A stretch of DNA of 64,000 nucleotides, taken from NCBI GenBank assembly GCA_007115705.1, contig QXEO01001034.1:3534001-3598000 (forward strand), given 5' to 3'. Below, in pieces: positions 33,971 through 45,506 of the stretch. Position 1 is the first letter of the stretch; every line of letters begins with the position of its first letter. Position numbers and translations under genes: made by a program. This DNA is from Dactylis glomerata (lineage: Eukaryota > Streptophyta > Magnoliopsida > Poales > Poaceae). The notes under the pieces were generated by a model that searched no databases, had not been told where the DNA came from, and was given only the letters and a program-made list of their open reading frames with translations.

Positions 33971-35511
33971 TGATACGTCTCAAACGTATCTATAATTTTT
34001 TATGCTCCATGCTTGTTTTTACACCATTTGCCTTGTGTTTCGTTACACTTCGTGGCGCTTTTATGCATTTTCCGGAACTAACCTATTAACAAGTCGCCAC
34101 AGTGCCAGTTCCCTGTTTTCTGCTGTTTTTGTGTTTCAGAAGTGATACACAGGAAATATTCTCGGAATTGGATGAAACAAGTTCCTGAAGTCTTATTTTG
34201 CCCGGAAGCTTCCAGAGATCCGAAGAGGTGAAGGAGAGGGGCCACAGGCCAGCCTCACACAAGGCCGGCGTGGTCCAGGCCCTGGCCGCGCCGCCTAGGT
34301 GTGAGGAGGCCTGGGGCCACTCCTGACGACGCCCCTTCGCCTATATAAAGCCTCGGGATGGAAAAACCTAGGGGAGTCGACAAAATTTCCAGAATAGTTC
34401 CGCAGCACCGCCGCTGTCGAAGACAAATTTCGGGGGACAGAAGTCTCTGTTCCGGCACCCTGCCGGGACGGGGAAGTGCCCCCGGAGCCATCTCCATCGG
34501 TCTCCATCGCCATCTCCGCCGTCTCCATCGACCTCACCGCCATCTCCATCAACCTTGTTGTCTCCTATGATGAGGAGGGAGTAGTTCATCCCCGGGGCTG
34601 AGGGCTCTACCGGTAGCTATGTGGTTCACCTCTCTCTCCCATGATGTGATCTTTATGTGATCGTGAGCTTTGTATCATGTTGAATAAGTAGATGTTACTC
34701 TTCTTCATTATGTGTACTCTAGTGTGTTATTAAAGTAATCTATTCCTCCTGCCACGATGTAATGGTGACAGTGCGTGCATCGTGGTGGTACTTGGTCTAG
34801 GCTACGATTGTGATCTCTTATGGATTATGAGAATAATTATCACTATGATAGTATTGAAGTGATCTATTCCTCCTTTCATGGTGTAATGTTGACAGTGTGT
34901 GCACCGTGTTAGTACTTGGTCTAATTTGCAATAATATCTATCTTGAGTTGTGATTTGATTTGGATATCTCTATGAGTGGTGTTTGTCAAGTACTTGATGA
35001 ACTTTGAGGAGTGCTTCGTAGCCCTACGCAATGATTAGTGTTATTCAATAGGAGAGTAATTCAGAGTACCATAGTGAAGAGAAGTTATCTATTGGTTCAA
35101 TTATGTTATATTTGTTGGGAGTGTGTCCACTAGTGAAAGTATGATCCCTAGGCCTTGTTTCCAAGCTTTGCACACCGTTTACTTGCTGTTTTGTTACTTG
35201 TTTGCTTGCTGCCATTTTTATTCTAGATTGCATTTACTACTTATAATCATCTATACCACTTGTATTTCACTATCTCTTCGCCGAACTAGTGCACCTATAC
35301 ATCTGACAAGTGTATTGGGTGTGTTGGGGACACAAGAGACTTTCTGTATCGTAATTGCAGGGTTGTTTGAGAGGGATAGCTTTGACCTCTTCCTCCCTGA
35401 GTTCGATAAACCTTGGGTGATCCACTTAAGGGAAACTTCCTGCTGCTCTACAAACCTCTGCACTTGGAGGCCCAACACTGTCTACAAGAACAGAAGCGTG
35501 TGTAGACATCA
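33971..35511 (+). repeat. Element A 3' LTR
   Basis: 1,541 bp, TATA box at 34342-34349, ending ACATCA before the target duplication ATCAC. Confidence 0.95.
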
Positions 35512-35516
35512 ATCAC

Positions 35517-36627
35517 CGCTGGAGGCCTTCTTCATCACCATGCCAGCCTCCGGAATGATGTGTGAGTAGTCTACCTTGGACTATGGGTCCATAGCAGTAG
35601 CTAGATGGTTGTCATCTCCTACATGTGCTTCATGTTTAGATCTTGTGAGCTACCTATCATGATCAAGATCATCGTTGTGTAATTCTACATGTTGTGTTTG
35701 TTGGGATCCGATGAATATTAATACTTTGTCAAGTTGATTTATGATTTATCATCTCTATGTTGTTTATGATCTTGCATGCTCTCCGTTGCTAGTAGATATC
35801 TTGGCCGAGTAGATGCTAGTGACTCCAAGAGGGAGTATTTATGCTCGATAGTGGGTTCATGCCTCTAGTAATCTGGGGGAGTGACAGAAACCTCTAAGGT
35901 TGTAGATGTGCTGTTGCTACTCGGGAGAAAACAACAATCTTATGTTCAAGGATATTTGTATTGTTTACATTACACACTTTGCTTAAGGCGATAATCTGCT
36001 GCTTGCAACTTAATACCCAACAGTTGCTCGGATGACATCCGACGGGTAGATTATCAGTCATAGATGCAGTTGGATTACGGTCTATGTATTATGTTGTAAT
36101 GCCCAAGTGAATCTCATAGTGATCCTCATGCCATTTGTATGCTTGCTTTATTCTATCAATTGCCCAACTGTAATTTATTTACCCAGCATGTTATTTATCT
36201 TATGGAGAGACACCACTAGTGAACTGTGGACCCCGGTCCATTCTTTTACATTGTTATTACCGTTTACCATTTACTCACTTTATTTACATTCTCGCAAACT
36301 ACTATCTTTTACCACTCGATATGCTTAATCCTTTGTTTACATCAAACCGGTGAGATTGACAACCTCACTGTAAGTTGGGGAAAAGTACTTGTTTGTGTTG
36401 TGTGCAGGTTCCACGTTGCTGCTGGTGCAAAGCTACGCCCCAGACGAGGCGCCATATATAAATTGTCTGGAGCTGTAGCGAAGCTAGCGAGCATCAACCT
36501 TCGGAAGTTGGTTCTTTCTCCTACTGGTTCGATAAACCTTGGTTTCATACTAAGGGAAGACTTGCTGATGTGCTCATCATACCTTCCTCTTGGGGTTCCC
36601 AACTGGGCGGACATCTACACACCATCA
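35517..36627 (+). repeat. Element B 5' LTR, second part
   Basis: It continues B from the A insertion (ATCAC at 35512-35516) to ...ACACCATCA. The last 270 bp match 40226-40495. The whole LTR is also matched in inverted orientation at 49962-51510 and 60321-61954. Confidence 0.88.
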
Positions 36628-36638
36628 AGCAATTTTTC

Positions 36639-36656
36639 TGGCGCCGTTGCCGGGGA
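36639..36656 (+). other. Primer binding site of element B
   Basis: TGGCGCCGTTGCCGGGGA lies 11 bp after the LTR end. It is the primer site typical of Triticeae Athila-like families such as Sabrina/Fatima (from memory). Confidence 0.85.
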
Positions 36657-36814
36657 GAAAGAGAATTTCTGCAAGGGGAGTCTCTCGCTTCCAATCTTTT
36701 ACTTTGTTATTATTTTGCTTTATTTTATTTTTGCTTCCATTTTTTTAATCAAAAATAGAAAAAAATTAGTTTCTTTGATAGTTGGTATTCCGTTACTTTT
36801 ACTTTTAGTTCATT

Positions 36815-37228
36815 ATGTTGTTCCCTAAGTATGCCCTGGAGGACCTTACAATAGGTAGCGGTTCTATAATTGGGAAAGGTAACATTGAGGAGTTCTTTAA
36901 TCATGTTAGTATGCATAAAGATGTTGAGGATAGATCTTTAGCCGAGCTTGCTCCTAGTTATGAAGTTGCAGCTGCTTATTTAGTTCACATGTTGGAGGCT
37001 AGGTTTGTTAACCTTAATCCTTTTATGCAACAAATGTTTCTTAAGCTTCATGATATAGAAGACTCCAAAAAGAAAGATTTTATTTTGGGGACTTTGCGTA
37101 GAGAATTTAGAGATGTTGTTATAGAAGCTAGGAAAGTTTTTGAGCGTTTTAATATGCTTGGCTCACGTGTAGATGTTGTTGGTACAAACAAGGAAGAAAT
37201 CAAAGTACAATACCTTGCAAACTTATAG
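36815..37228 (+). CDS. Element B unknown ORF (137 aa)
   Basis: Starts MLFPKYALEDLTIGSGSI and reads through YEVAAAYLVHMLEARFVNLN and an acidic/basic helical part (DIEDSKKKDFILGTLRREF). A second frame from 37231 (LHEALEKNFNWIVPENPYDE) looks like its continuation, so the original product was probably about 190 residues and is now frameshifted. It is not gag, pol or env of any family I recognise. The position just after the PBS suggests a gag-replacement ORF. Confidence 0.5.
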   Translation: MLFPKYALEDLTIGSGSIIGKGNIEEFFNHVSMHKDVEDRSLAELAPSYEVAAAYLVHMLEARFVNLNPFMQQMFLKLHDIEDSKKKDFILGTLRREFRDVVIEARKVFERFNMLGSRVDVVGTNKEEIKVQYLANL

Positions 37229-37409
37229 GATTGCATGAAGCTTTGGAAAAGAATTTCAATTGGATTGTTCCTGAAAACCCTTATGATGAAAGTACCAATA
37301 CCTTTCAAAAACTCATTTGGATACAATACAATTCATTGTTGAAAAGACTTCTGCAATTGATCTTAATGCCTCATTTGAAAATACTTGATTTCCACTTTCT
37401 GCGCCTAGC

Positions 37410-40225
37410 TCAAAGGCGTTAAAGAAAAGCACTCCTGGGAGATAACCCAATGTTTTCTTTTTAGTACCTTTTATTTTTTGTTGAGTCTTGGAATTTATTA
37501 CTACTGTAATGATCTCTCCTTATCATTTTTATTTCGTTTTTGTGCCAAGAAGAACCTCTAATTTGAGGAAGGTAAGATTTGGGGAAGTTGCTGTCCTGAA
37601 ATAGATTTCTGCGCTGCACCATAAAAATTCGTGCAAATTCTCAGAATATCTTTTTGATCTGCTGTTTCTTGTACACATGCCCCAGGTTATTTCCAAACTT
37701 TTATTAGTTTTGCACTTTTCGATTTTAGCAACAGAAGGTCCTCGGAAAAATCGATCTTTGTCAGCTATTATGTTTTGATAGATTTCTGCCACTATTTGTG
37801 TTTGCCTCTCGATTGCTTTCTTTTTGAGTTCTTTTGATCACGGAACTTTTGAGGAAGTTGCTACAGTAGCCTATGCTTTAATGGATGGTATACTTGAGTT
37901 TAAAACTGAACCAAAAGAGTAGATTTACTATCATGCTTACACTAATGTTGCTAATAGAATTGTGTGAAGTTTTGTATAAAGGAAGTTTTCAAGTGTAGGG
38001 AAAGGAGAGTGATGAGATGAGATGAAGTATGGACAAAAGCTCAAGCTTGGGGATGCCCATGTCACCCCAAGAAATATCCAATAGGTACAAGCGTCAAAGC
38101 TTGGGGATGCCCCGAGGCACCCCTTCTTCATCGGCAAAAATCAGGTCACCTTTCAAGACACTATATTTTTATTGCTTCGTATACTATGCGTTTTTCTTGG
38201 AGCGTCTTTACTTTCGCTTTCACTTTTCTTTTGTTTTGTTTGCTGCAATAAATGGTTGGACCCCAACAAATTTCTTTTGGAGAAGACACACTCCTTTTAT
38301 CATTGCCAAGAACATTCTAGTTTTCACTCTTATCGTTCAACGTGTTCTCTTTTTCTAGTACTGCGTTTTGCTTTCGTTTTTTGCCTTGATTTTTGTTCAG
38401 ATCTTGTTATATCTTTGTATCAAGGTGTATTTAGACCACTGGTGTATGTTGGTTTTCATCTCAAAAGAGTGGTTATAAAAAGGTTGAATGGTGTTGGAAA
38501 AGAGAAAAAGTTTCATGCCTATAGTGGTACAAATGGGATCTTGTTTAGACTCTGGCTTAGACTTTTGCATGTCATGCTTGATGTTATTTTGATAGTATGC
38601 TTAGTAGTTTTTGCTGTAGCATGACTTGTCTCAAATAACTGAGATTGCTTAATGTGCCTTTGAAAGAATTATGCATTGTTTTTATTATATGGGAGCATAT
38701 TATTGTGGTTTTCTCCTTTGATGCTTTATGTGGGTTGACTTGGTGCATGCTTACAACATGTTTAACTTTACCAAGTCGCCATAAGCCTCTATGATCATTT
38801 GGTTTTTGACTTGTGATACCACTTTATGCTTCGGTTAATGATGTTTTGTCGCTATGCATGATTATGGCCGTTATTGCTCTCTTAGTTGGTCGCTCCCTGT
38901 CTTTTGCTAGCCTTCATTTTGTACTAAGAGGGAATATTTCTCGTGCATCCAACTCCCAAAAACCAAAGTTTTCCAATGTGTCCACCATATCTACCTATTA
39001 GCAATTTGCTATTCCAAGCACATTCGTCTTGCTTTTATCTATCCTTCAAATTAAACTTTTTGTGTTATGTGAAAATTAGTCACTAAAGCTTTCACGAACC
39101 TGACGGCACACTTTACTTTCTTGCTTTTAATAAATTTTACCATTGTGGCTCTCTTATGTTGACATTATTCTTGCAAGTTGTAAGTTGGAAGTTAGCCCAG
39201 CCATTCCGTCATGGGGCAAGCTTTCAACATTGCACTTTCTCTCATTTAGTTGATATCGTGATCTTTTGTTTATGGATACCTGCGATGTGAAATAAGTTGG
39301 AAACTTGTGAGCTCATGGAGTTTGTATATGTGTTAGAGAAATGCCTGGGCTGCTAATCTAAGCCATGCATCATTCATGGTGGAAATTTACAGCATGCCCA
39401 TAGTGGACATTTGACGACGCATCTTAAAATAAAAAGCTATACCCATGGTAAATAAAAGAGATGCCGAGGTGTTCATTGTCTATTTGTCTTGTCATTTTGA
39501 TGTGGGCTTGTTCCATGTCATCGGGCAAGAGGTACCGCGTTGGCGTTCTCTATGATACATGTATGCTTACAATGACAAGAACTTGCTTGGGACCTAAGTC
39601 GAGTAGCATGAGGTTTGGGTATTCGTACTTCACGGGACATGAGATTTTCAACTTATGATTTGTTAAGCATATGCTTCATAATTGTACTCACATTAACCTT
39701 AATCACTCAAGATGCCTATGATGGGGACAATGAGAGCTCAAAGCTAGTAAGTATCATAATTTTTGGAGGTTTATAAAACTTGCAATCAGTGCTTCCCTCT
39801 GCGAAGGGCCTTTCTTTTACTTTTATGTTGAGTCTCCACCTTCTACCTTTATGCACCATCTAAGAGAGCATAGTTGTCATTCTGAGTTTAATGTGCATAG
39901 TCCCAAAATTTATTATTGATTGATTCATGATTATGGTTTTGCTTGTTCTTAAATTATTTGTATCTAGTCGCCCTCTTAAACTTGAAAGTGTCCTATGCAT
40001 TTATGTTTTGCTATTCCATAAAGGACAAGATGAAAACCACTTTGCTATGTTTTTCTATATGGTTGAAACACACACTTGACTTCTAATGCATTATTACTCA
40101 TGATCTTTTGTTTGTGTTACTTTTCATGTTATAACATGGTTGCTAAGTTTTATTGTAAATATTATGTCTTTTATGCCCATGTTTTAAGTACTTTGATCTC
40201 AGCACTCAATGCTTTACATCGTTTT
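37410..40225 (+). other. Element B non-coding body, shared with element A
   Basis: It follows the same path as 31430-33930 of A: GGCGTTAAAGAAAAGCACTC, a GGGGAAGTTGCTGTCCTGAAA block, AAGCTTGGGGATGC boxes at 38043 and 38097, and GCTCTCTTAGTTGGTCGCTCCC. It also keeps an insertion-like segment (about 39040-39780) absent from A but present in the right-hand copy at 62500-63240. The end of the body, including the PPT, is deleted at about 40220. Confidence 0.75.
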
Positions 40226-40495
40226 AACAACCTCACTGTAAGTTGGAGCAAAGTACTTGGTTCCGTTGTGTGCAGGTTCCACGTTGCTACTGGTGCAAAG
40301 CTACGCCCCAGACGAGGCGCCATATATAAATTGTCTGGAGCTGTCGCGAAGCTAGCGAGCATCAACCTTCGGAAGTTGGTTCTTTCTCCTACTGGTTCGA
40401 TAAACCTTGGTTTCATACTGAGGGAAGACTTGCTGCTGTGCTCATCATACCTTCCTCTTGGGGTTCCCAACTGGGCGGACATCTACATGCCATCA
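40226..40495 (+). repeat. Element B 3' LTR remnant (270 bp)
   Basis: Matches the terminal 270 bp of the B 5' LTR (ACAACCTCACTGTAAGTTGG... to CATCA) with few differences. The 5' 1.35 kb of this LTR is missing. Confidence 0.88.
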
Positions 40496-40500
40496 CCGTT

Positions 40501-41218
40501 GCAGTATACGGGATAAGAGACGTACTTGCAGCGAGAAACCAGCCTTTATAGTCTCTGATAATCGCACCTGTTGAGCCTGCACAAACAGTGGAATGAAAGG
40601 ATGCATAGACATTCAACTTGACATACCTCGGTATAGGGACCTTCCACTTTGTCTCCATGGCAGCTGCTGGCTTTGTTGCATGTGCAGAATTGGCAGCCAT
40701 CGATAAAATAGACTTTCTAAATGAATAGATTGAAGGAACTTCCTCCCCATGCGTTCGCTTCCTCCTAAGCCACCACATATACCAACAGCCAATCATGATT
40801 ACCTCTTTGAGACCAAAATCAGTAAAGCCAGGTAGATGATTACACTCCCACCTGAGGAGAATCTCCAGTACTCCCGAGCCAGACCGATCACTTAGGACAA
40901 CATCATCGATGATATCGATAATATTCATCGCCGCCCAGAGATCTCTCGCCGCCTGACAGGTGAAAAAAAGATGAGAGATGTCCTCCGGGCCTTGATTGCA
41001 GATCAGAAAGCCTCCGGTGTCCCCAATATGCCTATTAATTAGGATGCATTTGAGAGGAATAATGCCATGAAGAGCACGCCATGTAAATATTTAACTTTGC
41101 TGGGAACTTTCATTTTCTAGACAATTTTCCAAACCGGGTTCAAGCCAGATCCTCCAGGTAGGGAAAGCAAATTTGAAGATGGACCAAACTGGTGTTTCCA
41201 TTGCAGATAATATCCTGA
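40501..41218 (-). pseudogene. LINE 1 zinc-binding region and RNase H, N-terminal part
   Basis: The frame 40413-40928 reads KWKVPIPRYVKLNVYASFHS and STGAIIRDYKGWFLAASTSL, the start of the LINE RNase H domain (normally VKLNVDASF, so the first catalytic Asp is replaced by Tyr). The upstream zf-RVT part (40930-41218) is shifted between frames. The remainder of the domain is 12 kb away at 28172-28414 because of element B. Confidence 0.8.
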
Positions 41219-43122
41219 TCAAACCGAGTATTTTCCATTCTTTGTAGCTGCCCATGCAATGAAGTCATCAAATCCATGACTATTTAGAGGTATTTGCAAA
41301 ATTCTCTGAACATCGACAGTATTAAATAGGCTGTGGAGTAGCTCTTCATCCCATTGACCCATCATCGGGTTTATCAGATTAGACACCTTTGTATAAATAG
41401 CACCACTGCGCTGCGATATTACCCTCCTATCCGGGCTACTAGGAATCCAAGGGTCACTCCAGATATTAATATGTTCACCAGTTTCTACTCTCCACACATA
41501 TCCCTGTTTGAAAGTTGAAATACCCGCCAGGAAACTTTGCCATGTAAAAGACGAGCCAGCCTTCGGCCCAGCCTTCAAGATGTTGCTAGATGGGTAATAT
41601 TTAGCTCTTAGTACCCGAGCACACAAGGAGTTTGGATCATCAATAAGCCTCCAAACCTGCTTAGCTAGCATAGCAAGGTTAAAAGAGTGGAAATCACGAA
41701 ACCCCATACCACCTTCATTTTTTGGGTAGCAAAGCTTCCACCATGCAAACCAATGCATCTTATTGCTATTCTTGTCATCTCCCCACCAAAACTGAGCAAT
41801 TGCATCCATCATCCTTTTACATAGACCTTTGGGGATGAGAAACACTAACATAGCATAGACCGATATTGCTTGGGCAACAGCCTTTAGGAGGATTTCCTTG
41901 CCGCCAATAGAGAGGAGTTTCTCCTTCCAGCCATTAATCCGCTGGATTATTCTCTCCACAAAGTGAATGAAACAGTCGCTTCTGTCAGCTCCAACAATTG
42001 CAGGCAAGCCTAAATACTTATCAGATAAAGCCTCTGTATCAATATGAAGAGCCTCACAAATCTCTGCCCTTAGCAGTACATTAATATTTGGAGAAAAGAA
42101 GATACTAGATTTAGCTAAGCTCACCATTTGCCCTGAGTTTGCACAACACATATCCAAAACTCTTTGCAAGGAAGTTGCATTGTTCATATCAGCTTTCATG
42201 AGGATTAGGGAATCATCAGCAAAAAGGAGATGTGAGACTGATGGTGCATTTCTGCACACCCTTACCCCATCGATGCCACCAACTTCTTCTTCATGCAAAA
42301 GAAGACTAGATAAGCCCTCTGCACATAACAGAAACAAATAAGGAGATAGCGGGTCGCCCTGGCAGAGACCCCTAGTAGGAATAAACATGTTAGTATCATC
42401 AGAATTAAAGCGAATTTGATATCTGACCGATGACACACAACCCATCATAATGGAGATCCATCTCTCCACAAAACCCAACCTTCTCATCATATTTTCCAGG
42501 AACACCCATTCCACTCGGTCATACGCCTTATGCATATCAAGCTTGACCGCACAAGAGCCATTGTGCCCTGATGTTTTATTTTTTCTGGCATGCACACTTT
42601 CATATGCCACAAGGACATTATCTGTAATAAGTCGACCAGGAACAAAAGCACTCTGCATTGGAGATATTACATCTGGGAGGATGCTTTTAAGGCGTAGAGC
42701 CAGCATTTTAGAAATGATCTTGTAAATCACATTACAAAGACTGATAGGGCGGTATTAGGTAATCAGCTCCGAATCATCCACCTTCGAAATTAGAACAACC
42801 GTAGTGTCATTCCACCCATCCGGTATAGTTTCTGTATTAATTGCCTAAAGCACTTCCTGAGTAATCTCCATCACCACATACCGACCAGAACTTTTTTATT
42901 AAAGACTGCATGTAGACCATCCGGCCCTGGTGCTTTAAAATCTCCTATGCTGAAAACCGCCTTCCTGACATCCTCCGCCGTGAAAGGAGCCAACAATTTA
43001 TCATTCATATCCGCATAAATTCTCGGTACAATTTTCTCCAATAAAGATGGATCAGTTTTCTCCAGTAAAGATGGATCAGTCTCCAGGACTTCTGAAGCGA
43101 ATAGATTAGCAAAATAATGCAA
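41219..43122 (-). pseudogene. LINE 1 reverse transcriptase
   Basis: An uninterrupted 503-codon block (41219-42730) carries the plant LINE RT motifs: QSAFVPGRLITDNVL, VKLDMHKAYDRVEW, RGLCQGDPLSPYLFLLCAEG, and the catalytic SHLLFADDSLILM. The long thumb/connection region ends near WQSFLAG and IWSDPWIP. The upstream part with KAPGPDGL lies in another frame (42871-43122), so at least one frameshift and a stop near 42760 separate the two. A 24-bp tandem duplication (43032-43079) repeats eight residues. Confidence 0.9.
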
Positions 43123-43370
43123 AATATGGGGTTTAAGAGAATCTGTACCTTTGACCCAGATATTATTTTCATCGCATAATTTCTTGATAAAGTTTTTCTT
43201 TCTACGGGCTGACGCGTAATTGTGGAAGAATGAGGTATTTCTATCACCGTGTTATAGCCAATTAGCTCTGGACCGCTGAGCCCAATGAACTTCCTCCTGT
43301 TCGAGTAATATTTCAATGAGGTTGGCTGCCACCTTTGCTTTGGTCTCGTTCTCATCTTTCATTGGACCAT

Positions 43371-44284
43371 TCATTGCATCTTGTAGCTCCCTTTGAGCTT
43401 TTCAAAGTCTTTTTTAGGTTGCTTCAGCACTGCAAAGTCCCATTCATGAATAAAAGCGTGCACTTGGTTTAACTTGCTTAGCACGCCATTTGTATTAGAA
43501 GCCGCCTCAGCCCAAGCCTTCTCTACCACCTCTTGGAACCCTTTCTCCCGCAACCACCGAGCTTCAAAGCGGCGAGGTCCGATCCTTCTCTGTAGAAGAT
43601 CAGCCTGGTGATCAGTATCAAGCAGGATGGGGCGATGATCCGATCGGATAAAGTCCAGATGTTGTAGCACCGCCGCTGGGTGCATGGAAGTCCAACCGCC
43701 ATCCGCAACCGCTCGATCTAACCGTTCCCGAATCCTCCCTCTTCTCCATGTGAACATGTCACCACTATAACCAATATCCTCCAGACCACAATCAGTCAAA
43801 ACGTCTTGAAAAGCCTGCATAAAATTATAAGGTCGAGAATTACCTCCCTCCTTTTCATGTGAAAATAAAATTTCATTGAAGTCTCCCAAGATAACCCAAG
43901 GCAGATTTGAATTGTTTTTGAGTTCTCGAATCTTGTCCCAAGTTTTGCATTTTTCTTCCCACCTTGGTTCCCCGTAGATACCAGTTAGTCTCCAAACCTT
44001 ATTGGGCCCTTCGTTGATCTGAACATCAATATAGTTGGAGCCAAGAACATTTGTTGAATATAGTTTGGAGCCAAGAACATCAAACCACCACTTCTACCGA
44101 CACTAGGATTAACAATTTTCATATCCATTTGTAATCTTCTCCTGACGCACTCAGCTGGAAAAACATCGAGATGGGTTTCTGACAAGAACACCACGTCGGG
44201 GTCACATTTCCTTCAGATATCCGAAAGAGCACGAACTGTCGGGTCGTTCCCCAAACCCTGACAGTTCAGACCGAGGAGTTTCAT
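43371..44284 (-). pseudogene. LINE 1 ORF2 start and apurinic endonuclease domain
   Basis: ORF2 most likely begins at ATG 44284 (MKLLGLNCQGLGNDPTVRAL, the canonical endonuclease start), overlapping the end of ORF1 in another frame. A TGA follows after ALSDI. Motifs VVFLSETHLD, then GDFNEILF...EKEGGN, and FIRSDHRPILL mark the APE-like nuclease. A 30-bp tandem duplication (44035-44080) and a frameshift before 43889 break the frame. Confidence 0.85.
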
Positions 44285-45506
44285 TGCGACCGGACTCCTC
44301 ACGGGAGGCCACTGATCCTAGTGAAGAGGAGTTTGCTCCGTCCTTCTTTGAACGTTTACGTTCATTTTCCTTCTCAATACCCAACGTTATTGTCTTCTGA
44401 CCCAGACCATCTACATTCATATCACGATTAGATGTAGTCTTAGAAATATCACTAGTCTGATCATCTGCAGATTCTTCATCCTCCCCAAATTCAAGTCTTC
44501 TTTTAGCCAAAGCATTAGAATGAAGGTTTGGGTCAATATCCATAGCCTTTTTAGCCGGGCAAGTGCCTGTATCATCCATCTCACCCTCAACAGGGATAGT
44601 TCCCTCAATATTTGGAAGCACATTATATCGCCAACTGACTTTACTAGGATCTTCAGGGAAAAGTTGTCCTCTCCCATGGCCAGCCATGTCCTGCTCTCTA
44701 CCACGACCACGACCTCCTCCAAACCCATTCGACCATCCTCCACTTCTAGAACCTCCCGCTCCATGGCCACGGCCATGCCATGTCTCCCAATCAGCCTTCA
44801 AAAAATCACCCCATTTGAGTTTATCTTCCTCAAGTTCTCCCGAGCCACACTCAAGATGTGAATGACCCATGAATCCACACGCCCCACAGAACCTCGGCAG
44901 CTTTTCATATTTGATCTGGTAGACTTCCCTTTGACCCCCACGAGAAACAGACACAAACCGAGCCAGAGCCTTCCTGACATCCAATTCCACACGAACTTGG
45001 ACGGAATTCCTAGCCCCTTGCACATCAAACTCAACCTTCTTTGCTTTCCCAACTTTCTTTTCAGTCAAGTTCTTGATTAGTGCTTCCTTCCTATACCCAA
45101 TAGGTAGCTTATGAATCTGGATCCATGTCTCAAAATTATTTAAATCAATTGTTTCTAGAGGGGCAAACCCATCATACTTTGCGATGCACACTGCATTCTG
45201 ACGGAATAACCACGGACCCCCTTCTTCTACCTTGAGCCAATCGCCGAGACAAAAGTATTGTACAGAGAAGAGATTTTCCTCAATATGATTGAACGTCTGG
45301 GGACTGAAGAAATTCGTGGTGTGCACTCTAGCCAAAGCCATCCACTTAATTGCCTCCTTCGGCGCCGCCTCATCTTCCTCAAACACCAGATCATCGATCT
45401 CGTTGTCTTCTATCCCGAGTCGTTGCAACATAGAATCAATAGGCTCCGTCTTCTTCTTCACGCCCCTCCCAGATTGATTCGTCGAACTCGACTCCGGACT
45501 CGCCAT
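44202..45506 (-). CDS. LINE 1 ORF1 (DUF4283/zinc-knuckle RNA-binding protein, 434 aa)
   Basis: An intact 434-codon frame starts MASPESSSTNQSGRGVKK. Residues about 50-190 match the DUF4283 region of plant LINE/TE ORF1 proteins (FFSPQTFNHIEENLFSVQYF, GPWLFRQNAVCIAKYDG, IQIHKLPIGYR). A zf-CCHC_4 knuckle CGACGFMGHSHLEC follows near residue 215. Then come a Gly/Arg-rich stretch and an acidic, Ser-rich tail. ORF1 proteins coat LINE RNA during retrotransposition. This is the only intact reading frame left in the LINE. Confidence 0.88.
   Translation of the reverse strand: MASPESSSTNQSGRGVKKKTEPIDSMLQRLGIEDNEIDDLVFEEDEAAPKEAIKWMALARVHTTNFFSPQTFNHIEENLFSVQYFCLGDWLKVEEGGPWLFRQNAVCIAKYDGFAPLETIDLNNFETWIQIHKLPIGYRKEALIKNLTEKKVGKAKKVEFDVQGARNSVQVRVELDVRKALARFVSVSRGGQREVYQIKYEKLPRFCGACGFMGHSHLECGSGELEEDKLKWGDFLKADWETWHGRGHGAGGSRSGGWSNGFGGGRGRGREQDMAGHGRGQLFPEDPSKVSWRYNVLPNIEGTIPVEGEMDDTGTCPAKKAMDIDPNLHSNALAKRRLEFGEDEESADDQTSDISKTTSNRDMNVDGLGQKTITLGIEKENERKRSKKDGANSSSLGSVASREESGRNETPRSELSGFGERPDSSCSFGYLKEM

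Larger units (their letters stand above)
28924..35511 (+). mobile_element. LTR element A (non-autonomous, 6,588 bp, complete)
   Basis: The LTRs at 28924-30464 and 33971-35511 are both 1,541 bp with about 23 differences by eye (1.5%), TGATAC...ACATCA. The target duplication ATCAC is perfect (28919-28923, 35512-35516). The 3.5-kb body encodes only one unknown 287-residue ORF. The PPT AAGCTTGGGGATGC abuts the 3' LTR. No TGGCGCC-type primer site follows the 5' LTR. It nests inside the 5' LTR of B. Confidence 0.95.
28415..40495 (+). mobile_element. LTR element B (non-autonomous, gypsy/Athila-like ends), split by element A
   Basis: It starts TGATACGTCTCAAACG at 28415 and ends ...CATGCCATCA at 40495. 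CCGT is duplicated on both sides (28411-28414, 40496-40499), and the flanks rejoin the LINE RNase H frame exactly. The 5' LTR (about 1,620 bp) is in two pieces because A inserted at 28923. The PBS is TGGCGCCGTTGCCGGGGA at 36639. The body has one unknown ORF and no gag-pol. The 3' LTR is only 270 bp, because a deletion removed the PPT and most of that LTR. Confidence 0.9.
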
